From Actinoplanes teichomyceticus ATCC 31121 (GTDB lineage Bacteria > Actinomycetota > Actinomycetes > Mycobacteriales > Micromonosporaceae), in contig NZ_CP023865.1 in the NCBI RefSeq assembly GCF_003711105.1, forward strand, positions 4,489,001 through 4,553,000: 64,000 nucleotides of DNA, written 5' to 3'. The notes under the pieces are model-generated. The model was given only the letters and a program-made list of their open reading frames with translations. It was not told where the DNA came from and searched no databases. This document shows, one piece after another, positions 58,688 through 64,000 of the stretch (the stretch's first letter is position 1; the number at the start of each line of letters is the position of its first letter). A program made the position numbers and the translations under genes.

Positions 58688-61116
58688 GCCGATGGCGGCA
58701 CCTCCCGGTCCCGGTCGGTCCCTCCGGCCGACACCTCAGCATTGTGCACCGTCGCGGCGGGGGCACCGGCCGTCCCGGGACCGGGACGCGGCGGCTCGTC
58801 GGAGGCCGCGGACTCGGCGGTCGCGGGCGCGGGGATGGACGCCCGGGTGCCGGCGGGCGCGGGAGTTCCGCCGGGCGCGAGAGTTCCGGCGGGCGCGAGA
58901 GTTCCGGCGGGCGCGAGAGTTCCGGCGGGCGCGAGAGTTCCGGCGGGCGCGGGGGTCGCGGGCGGCGCGGGGCGTGGGTTCTGGAGACCGTCCAGGAGGG
59001 AGCGCATCGCGGTCAGGGCGTTGCGGGCGGAGTCGAGGACGCCGCCGAGGTCGCCGCGGTCGGCGGCGTGCGGGAGGGCCGCGGCGTGGCGCAGCACGGC
59101 GGCGCGCAGGCCGTCCGCGATGCGGGCCCGTTCGGCGCGGGCGCGCAGCTCGGCCCGGGCCCGGGCCGCGGTGACGCCGCCCTCCTCGCGGGCGAGGCGG
59201 CGGTCCCGGCGTGCCCGGGCCGAGCGCCCCGCGGCCCAGCTCCCGAACATCGGCCCGGCCAGCACCAGCCCGACGAGCACGGCGAACATGGCCGCCAGCA
59301 GCACGAGGAGGACCGGCCGCAGCGGGCTCCCGGGCAGCAGCCCGCCGTCCGGATCGTCGCCGGACACCGTGACGTCGGCCATCAGCACGCCCAGCGCCAG
59401 CGCGGACGACGCGGTCGCGGCGAGGGCGGCGAGCCAGGTCCGTCCGGGACGCGCGCCCCGGGCCGCGACCGCGTACACCGCGATCAGCTCGGCGCCGGGG
59501 CTGAACAGGAACACCCAGGAGTCGTCCGGGCCGACCACCCGGAGGACGACCAGCAGCGGCCCCAGCCACGCGGTCACGACCACCGCGAGCAGCACCCACC
59601 ACGGCACGTGCCGCCGCCACAGCACCGGTACGACGTGCAGCACCAGCGCGGTCGCCACGAGCACGGTGGCGCCGCGCCCGAATCCCGGCCCCTCCCCCGG
59701 GGCGAACAACCCGGCGAACGGCATCAGCAGAGCGAGCCCAACCAGGCCCGCGTCGATCACGGCCTGGCTGCGCACCCACCGGACGAGCCGGTGGCCGTGC
59801 TCCCTGCCCGGTACGGCCGGCGCGTACGGGATCGACGCCCGCACCCGCCACCCACCGCCCGCACGCGGCCCGGCGGTGAGCGTCCCGCCGAGCGCGTGCG
59901 CCCGGTCCCGCATCCCGTTGACGCCACGGCCGCCGCCCAGCCCGGCCGCACCGGGCACATCGGCCGTTCCCCCGTCGTCCTCGACGACGAATTCGGCGGC
60001 GTCGCGCGCGTACCGGAAACGGAGGGTGACCGCCGAGCCGGGCGCGTACCGGAGGGTGTTGGTCAGCGCCTCCCGGGCGATGCCGTGCAGCGCGCCGGCC
60101 AGCGCGGGCGGCGGCCCGCCGTCCGGGAAGTCGACGGTGACCCGCTGCCCGAGCCGGTTGAAGCCGTCCACAAGTTCCGCGAAGCTCGCCGGTACGGGGT
60201 CGCCCGCGGCGGCCCGCGACGCGGCAGGCGGCGGCCCGGCAGGAGGCGGTCCGGCAGGCTGCGGCCCGGCAGGGTGCGGCCCGGCAGGAGCCGGTGCGTC
60301 AGGCGACGACCCCGCCGGCTGCGGCCCGGCAGGCTGCGGCCCGGCAGGCGGCGGCCCGGCAGGCGGCGGCCCGGCAGGCGGCGGCTCGGCCGGGAGGATC
60401 TCGACCAGGCGCCGGAGCGCGTCCAGGGTCTCCCGCCCGGTGCGCGCGGCGAAGCCCAGCGCCTCGGCCCGCAGCTCCGGCCGTTGCCCGGCGAGCAGGT
60501 CGGCGGCCTGCGCGTTGACCACGATCGAGGTCAGGTGATGGGCGGTCACGTCGTGCAGTTCGCGGGCCAGCCGGCGGCGTTCCGCGTCGGCGGCCTCGCG
60601 GTGCGCCTGCTCGGCGGCGGCCAGACGCCGGGCCGCCGCCTCCCGGTCCCGCCGCCACCGGCCGCGGATCCGGCCGCCCGCCGCGACCGTTGTGTCGAGG
60701 ATCGCCGACAGCACCACCTCGGCGGCGAGGTCGGCGCCGATCCCGCTCTGCGCGGCGCTGACCGCCGCCTGCCCGGCGACGAGCGCGCCGAGGCTGATCA
60801 GCGTGGTGCGGGCCGGGCGACGCGCGGCGACGCTGAACAGCGCGATCAGGTCGGTGACGCCGAGCAGCAGCAGCCCGGGGACCTGCACGTCCGGCGGCAC
60901 CACGGTGGTGGCGGCGGCGAGGCCGGCGAAGACGACCAGCAGGCTCGCCACCGGACGCCGCCGGCGCAGCCCGAGCGCGGCGGTGACCAGAGCGCAGGTG
61001 AGCGTCACGGTGACCGCCTGCACCGGCGCGACCGCGGCGCCGCGCAGCAGCGGCAGGCCGGGCCAGAGGGCGAGCTGCCCGAGGCCGAGCAGTACGGGCA
61101 GCAACCAGGTGGCCAT
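58678..61116 (-). CDS. Histidine kinase with proline-rich insert and degenerate second half
   Basis: 812 residues. TM helices at about 1-130, HisKA_3 near 165-240 (phospho-acceptor His188 in ARELHDVTAHHLTSIVV), then a 55-residue Pro-Ala-Gly repeat (243-299) where a short linker is usual, then HATPase_c at about 310-431 (ALTNTLRYAPGSAVTLRF; GVNGMRDRAHALGGTLT). A second block of membrane helices (about 452-630) and a DHp-like helix pair (ARIADGLRAAVLRHAAAL) follow, lacking the His and any ATPase, then APAGT repeats (about 722-752). So one working kinase is fused to a dead sensor-kinase-like half. Coupled to the response-regulator gene. ATG 61116. Confidence 0.9.
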   Translation of the reverse strand: MATWLLPVLLGLGQLALWPGLPLLRGAAVAPVQAVTVTLTCALVTAALGLRRRRPVASLLVVFAGLAAATTVVPPDVQVPGLLLLGVTDLIALFSVAARRPARTTLISLGALVAGQAAVSAAQSGIGADLAAEVVLSAILDTTVAAGGRIRGRWRRDREAAARRLAAAEQAHREAADAERRRLARELHDVTAHHLTSIVVNAQAADLLAGQRPELRAEALGFAARTGRETLDALRRLVEILPAEPPPAGPPPAGPPPAGPQPAGPQPAGSSPDAPAPAGPHPAGPQPAGPPPAGPPPAASRAAAGDPVPASFAELVDGFNRLGQRVTVDFPDGGPPPALAGALHGIAREALTNTLRYAPGSAVTLRFRYARDAAEFVVEDDGGTADVPGAAGLGGGRGVNGMRDRAHALGGTLTAGPRAGGGWRVRASIPYAPAVPGREHGHRLVRWVRSQAVIDAGLVGLALLMPFAGLFAPGEGPGFGRGATVLVATALVLHVVPVLWRRHVPWWVLLAVVVTAWLGPLLVVLRVVGPDDSWVFLFSPGAELIAVYAVAARGARPGRTWLAALAATASSALALGVLMADVTVSGDDPDGGLLPGSPLRPVLLVLLAAMFAVLVGLVLAGPMFGSWAAGRSARARRDRRLAREEGGVTAARARAELRARAERARIADGLRAAVLRHAAALPHAADRGDLGGVLDSARNALTAMRSLLDGLQNPRPAPPATPAPAGTLAPAGTLAPAGTLAPAGTLAPGGTPAPAGTRASIPAPATAESAASDEPPRPGPGTAGAPAATVHNAEVSAGGTDRDREVPPSACG

Positions 61117-61218
61117 GATGGCTCAGACTAGGCGGGCGCGTCTCTACCCTCGGATAGAGGCCGGCTTCCCGCTTCCGCCGGATGTGCCGCCCCCGCCCCG
61201 GCGATGAGACTGTGACGC

Positions 61219-62124
61219 ATGCTGACTGCCACGCCGTACCACCATCTCGCCCGCACCGGCGGCAACCGCTGGTGGCGCACCGTCGCCGGCACGCTGGTCC
61301 TGATCGTCACCGGGGCCGTGCTGGGCCTGGCGGTGTTCCTGGTCGCGGCGGTGGCCGCCTGGCTCGCCGGCCGGCCGGACAACGTGGACGACGTGCCGAG
61401 TTTCGGCCCGCTCGCCGACCTGGCCGTCCTGTTCCTGACCATTGCCGTCTTCCTGCCGGCCACGCTGCTGGCGGCACGCTGGGTGCAGCGACGCCCGGCC
61501 GGGACGCTGATGTCGGTGACCGGGCGGCTGCGCTGGGGCTGGCTGCTGCGGTGCCTGGCCGTGGCGGCGGCGTCGATCGTGCTGTTCCTGCTGGTGGCGC
61601 TGGCCCTGGATCCGGGCGGCGAGCAGCTGGGGACCGACGGCGATCCGGTCGGCTGGCGGCCGTTCCTGGTCTCCGTGCTGGTGCTGGCGCTGGTGGTGCC
61701 GTTGCAGTCGGCGGCCGAGGAGGTCGTGACGCGGGGCTGGCTGCTGCAGGCGGTCGGCTCCTGGGTGCGCGGGCCGTGGCTGCCGATCGCGGTGCAGGCG
61801 GTGGTGTTCGCGGCGCTGCACGGGTGGGGCACGCCGTGGGGGTTCGCGGATCTGGTGGTGTTCGGGGCGGTGGCCGGGTGGCTGACGGTACGCACCGGCG
61901 GGCTGGAGGCCGCGATCGCGCTGCACGTCGGCAACAACCTGATCAGCAGCGTGCTCGCCGCCGCGTTCGGGGAGCTGACCGTGGACGAGACCGCGGCCGA
62001 CCTGCCGTGGCGGTTCGCGGTGGTGGACGTGGTGCTGCTGGTGGCGTACGCCGCGGCGGTGTGGTGGCTGGCGCAGCGGCGGCACCTGGCGTTCGCCGAG
62101 CCGGCCCTGGTCCCGGCCCGCTGA
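61219..62124 (+). CDS. CPBP-family intramembrane metalloprotease
   Basis: 301 residues, about seven membrane helices. The metal-binding motifs are present: 'SAAEEVVTRGWLLQAV' (EExxxR), 'AVVFAALHGWG' (FxxxH) and 'IALHVGNNLISSVL' (HxxxN). Type II CAAX prenyl endopeptidase/Abi family proteins cleave peptides in the membrane; bacterial members process peptides in bacteriocin immunity and signalling, and some others have no known substrate. ATG 61219. Divergent from the two-component operon, which may control it. Confidence 0.9.
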   Translation: MLTATPYHHLARTGGNRWWRTVAGTLVLIVTGAVLGLAVFLVAAVAAWLAGRPDNVDDVPSFGPLADLAVLFLTIAVFLPATLLAARWVQRRPAGTLMSVTGRLRWGWLLRCLAVAAASIVLFLLVALALDPGGEQLGTDGDPVGWRPFLVSVLVLALVVPLQSAAEEVVTRGWLLQAVGSWVRGPWLPIAVQAVVFAALHGWGTPWGFADLVVFGAVAGWLTVRTGGLEAAIALHVGNNLISSVLAAAFGELTVDETAADLPWRFAVVDVVLLVAYAAAVWWLAQRRHLAFAEPALVPAR

Positions 62125-62339
62125 GCGGACGGCGAGGCGCCGAGATGCCGCCTCGCGTGCCGCGCCCGGGGAATGCGCGCCGAATGTTGCGAAATGTTGA
62201 ACGCCGGATCGACGTGCCGGCATCCGGCCGGTTAACGGCAAGAATCATTCCGCAAAAATGGATCATGGACGGTGTCCCGGCATTTCCGCCCGGCCCGGCG
62301 TGTGCCACCCTGGGTGCCGGATCACGGCCAGGGAGAAAC
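62125..62339. other. Intergenic upstream of the sulfotransferase-like gene
   Basis: 215 bases. An AT-rich patch at about 62232-62270 (taacggcaagaatcattccg core) probably holds the promoter; GGGAG five bases before ATG 62340 is the ribosome site. Nothing else recognised. Confidence 0.4.
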
Positions 62340-63410
62340 ATGACCAGACGCGTTTTCCTGCACGTCGGAGCGCCGAAAGCGGGCAGCACCTTCGTACAGA
62401 ATGTGTTGTGGGACAACCATGCGGCGCTCCGACGTGCCGGGATCCTCCTACCGGCCACCCGCACCGCCCAGGACCAGGCGATGACCGATCTGCGCGAGGT
62501 GTCGTGGCGGGACCCGAACGCCACCTGGACCTGGGACCAGCTGATCGCCAAGGCGGCCCGCTGGCCCGGCGACGTGATCATCACGAACGAGGGGCTGGGC
62601 GGCGCGACCGCCGCGCAGGCCGCCCGCGCGGTCGCCAGCCTGTACCCGGCCGAGGTGCACATCGTCGTGATCGGCCGGGACCTGTGGCGGACCCTGCCGT
62701 CGATGTGGCAGGAAAACGTCAAGTCGCGCAGCATCGGCAGTTTCGAATCGTTTCTCAGCGCGATCGAGCGCGGCAAGAACGACGCTTTCTGGAACCACAC
62801 CGCGAACCGGATGCTGCGTCGCTGGGGCGACCTGGTCCCGGCCGAACGCCGGCACCTGATCACGGTCCCGCCGCCCGGGTCGCCGCACAAGCTGCTCTGG
62901 GAGCGGTTCGCCGGTGTCGTCGGGATCCCGGACGGCCTGTGCGCGGTCACCGAGCAGTCCGCGAACGCGTCGCTCGGCGCGGCCGAGATCGAGCTGCTGC
63001 GCCGGCTCAACCGCAAACTCGGCGACCGGTACCCGCACCGCTCGCCCTACCGGCGCGGCGTGCTGCGGCACCTGGTCAACCCGGTGCTCAAGAAAAGCCG
63101 CAACGACCTGCGGTTCGGCATCGGCATGGACCGTGCCGGGTGGGTGCTCGCGCTGACCGAGGAACGCATCGAGGAGCTGCGGGCGTACCCGTGCGACGTC
63201 GTCGGCGACCTCGACGAGCTGCGCCCGGCCGATCTGCGGCCGGCGGTCTCCCCGGACGAGGTGACCGAGTCGCAGCTGCTGGACGTCGCGATCGAGGCGC
63301 TGATCGGCATGATCGGCTACGCCGACGGGCTGAGCGAGCGTGCCGAGCGGGACATCATGACCCGGATCAGGGGGCGGGTGTCCCGGCAGTTCGCCATCAA
63401 GCGCGGCTGA
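62340..63410 (+). CDS. Sulfotransferase-family-like protein
   Basis: 356 residues. The N-terminus 'RRVFLHVGAPKAGSTFVQNV' is the PAPS 5'-phosphosulfate-binding loop (hGxPKxGSTxh), and 'EVHIVVIGRDLWRTLPSMWQ' matches the 3'-phosphate-binding strand-helix (R..P..S..S). Family members transfer sulfate from PAPS to carbohydrates, lipids or natural products. Substrate here unknown. There is no glycosyltransferase or polyketide gene in view to suggest one. Start ATG 62340, confirmed by GGGAG; upstream in-frame sequence belongs to the CPBP gene in another frame. Confidence 0.8.
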   Translation: MTRRVFLHVGAPKAGSTFVQNVLWDNHAALRRAGILLPATRTAQDQAMTDLREVSWRDPNATWTWDQLIAKAARWPGDVIITNEGLGGATAAQAARAVASLYPAEVHIVVIGRDLWRTLPSMWQENVKSRSIGSFESFLSAIERGKNDAFWNHTANRMLRRWGDLVPAERRHLITVPPPGSPHKLLWERFAGVVGIPDGLCAVTEQSANASLGAAEIELLRRLNRKLGDRYPHRSPYRRGVLRHLVNPVLKKSRNDLRFGIGMDRAGWVLALTEERIEELRAYPCDVVGDLDELRPADLRPAVSPDEVTESQLLDVAIEALIGMIGYADGLSERAERDIMTRIRGRVSRQFAIKRG

Positions 63411-63468
63411 TCCCGCCCGCGCCCGCCGCGGGACACGGCCGGCCGCGCCGCCCGCCTCGACGAGGAGG

Positions 63469-64000
63469 TCAGACCCGGCCGACGACCTCCCCGAGCAGGT
63501 GCAGCGGCGCGGCGCCGACACCCGCGGCGTCCAGGGCCTCCCAGTACGACGCGGCCTGCGCCGCCGACACCGGACCGCACACCAGCGGCAGCCCCGGGGT
63601 CACCGCGTGCAGCAGCGACTCCAGCTGGCACGACGCGACCGTCCCGGGCAGGCGGCCGGGATGCGCGGCGACCGGCAGGCCGGCGGCCGCGGTGCGGGTC
63701 GCCGGGCCGCAGTCGAGCAGTCCGCCCCCGACGATCAGCACGTCGGCGTGCGCCCGCATCCGGGCCAGCGCCCGCGTGGTGTCGAAACAGTGCGGGAACG
63801 AGTCGTCGACCAGGATCGTGCCCGGGCGCAGCCGGCCGACGTCCAGGGTGCCCGGACCGCCGCTGGTGGCCGCGACGATCACCTCGGCCCGGTAGACCGC
63901 GCCCGGGCCGTCCGTGACGATCTCGATCGGGCCCGGGTAGCCGCGCTCGCGCAGATCGGCGGCCAGCGCGGACAGCCGCTCGGTGGCCGACGGCAGGTCG
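63469..64000 (-). CDS. NAD(P)-binding dehydrogenase-like protein, C-terminal part (cut by window edge)
   Basis: At least 177 residues; the frame is open to the right edge, so the N-terminus is outside the window. 'AEVIVAATSGGPGTLDVGRL' and 'GTILVDDSFPHCFDTTRALA' resemble the Rossmann-domain end of glutamyl-tRNA-reductase/shikimate-dehydrogenase-like and acyl-ACP-reductase proteins (a V-x-A-T-S followed by a V-D-D strand). 'HADVLIVGGGLLDCGPATRT' contains a Cys. The remaining C-terminal part is helical. Family assignment is tentative and no substrate is proposed. Confidence 0.6.
   Translation of the reverse strand, partial: DLPSATERLSALAADLRERGYPGPIEIVTDGPGAVYRAEVIVAATSGGPGTLDVGRLRPGTILVDDSFPHCFDTTRALARMRAHADVLIVGGGLLDCGPATRTAAAGLPVAAHPGRLPGTVASCQLESLLHAVTPGLPLVCGPVSAAQAASYWEALDAAGVGAAPLHLLGEVVGRV

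Noticed and set aside
1..64000. tRNA, rRNA, insertion sequence, prophage or integrative element
   Set aside because: No cloverleaf, rRNA core, transposase, integrase or attachment-type direct repeats recognised by eye; a tRNA scan would be needed to exclude tRNAs fully.

Overview
The window is a roughly 64 kb piece of a very GC-rich actinobacterial chromosome. Codon third positions are almost always G or C, genes are densely packed on both strands, and start codons are a mix of ATG, GTG and TTG. Gene content (two PF04672 S-adenosyl-methyltransferases, DUF1707, DUF6461, an MmyB-type regulator, BlaI, a DUF3516 helicase, and chemotaxis genes in an actinomycete) fits Micromonosporaceae. An Actinoplanes-like motile-spore former is my inference, not something proven here. 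No rRNA, tRNA, CRISPR array, transposase, integrase or phage structural gene was seen.

Layout. 0-4.5 kb: an ECF sigma factor (5' cut by the window edge) with a membrane-anchored partner, then a ChvE/XylF-like sugar-binding lipoprotein overlapping a methyl-accepting chemotaxis protein. 4.5-7.5 kb: a membrane-anchored Hsp70-like ATPase and a class A beta-lactamase-fold protein. 7.5-12.4 kb: a PF04672 methyltransferase, a small frameshifted gene, a secreted esterase, a remnant of phenylacetate-CoA ligase, BlaI and a DUF1707 protein. 12.6-20.6 kb: a DUF3516 helicase, a decayed XRE regulator, then an accessory-looking group: an unknown protein with a possible nuclease-like ExK motif, an S-4TM putative pore-forming effector, a ParB-like-domain protein and a DUF6461 protein. 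20.7-26 kb: a second PF04672 methyltransferase, a GGDEF/EAL protein, and a minus-strand set of Rrf2 regulator, GyrI-like protein and CooC-like ATPase.

26-38.6 kb: metabolism and stress genes (a 3-hydroxyisobutyryl-CoA hydrolase, a universal stress protein, a GH43 arabinanase, phosphatase, aldo/keto reductases, an NAD-dependent beta-hydroxyacid dehydrogenase/RidA pair and an arginase-like protein), plus a small protein ending in a RHIM-like amyloid motif. 38.9-46.9 kb: an AI-2E-type permease, a WYL regulator, a histidine phosphatase, NnrD and a second GGDEF/EAL protein. 46.9-51.4 kb: a JmjC/cupin oxygenase preceded by a short peptide gene made of three 22-residue repeats, a serine protease anchored to the membrane, and a secreted cyclase-family protein. 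51.6-54.3 kb: L-serine dehydratase and glycine-cleavage T protein behind a tandem glycine riboswitch. 54.3-64 kb: a MarR/MFS pair, a zinc-type alcohol dehydrogenase, an unusual histidine kinase with its response regulator, a CPBP protease, a sulfotransferase-like protein and a gene cut by the right edge.

Three themes cut across the window. First, short tandem repeats (14 to about 70 bp) sit between genes and at gene 3' ends in many places. Second, many genes look leaderless, with a TANNNT box 6-7 nt before the start codon. Third, three genes are visibly broken. The best candidates for an undescribed system are the repeat-peptide/JmjC pair (46938-48466), the amyloid-motif protein (29622-29984) and the S-4TM neighbourhood (15954-20557).
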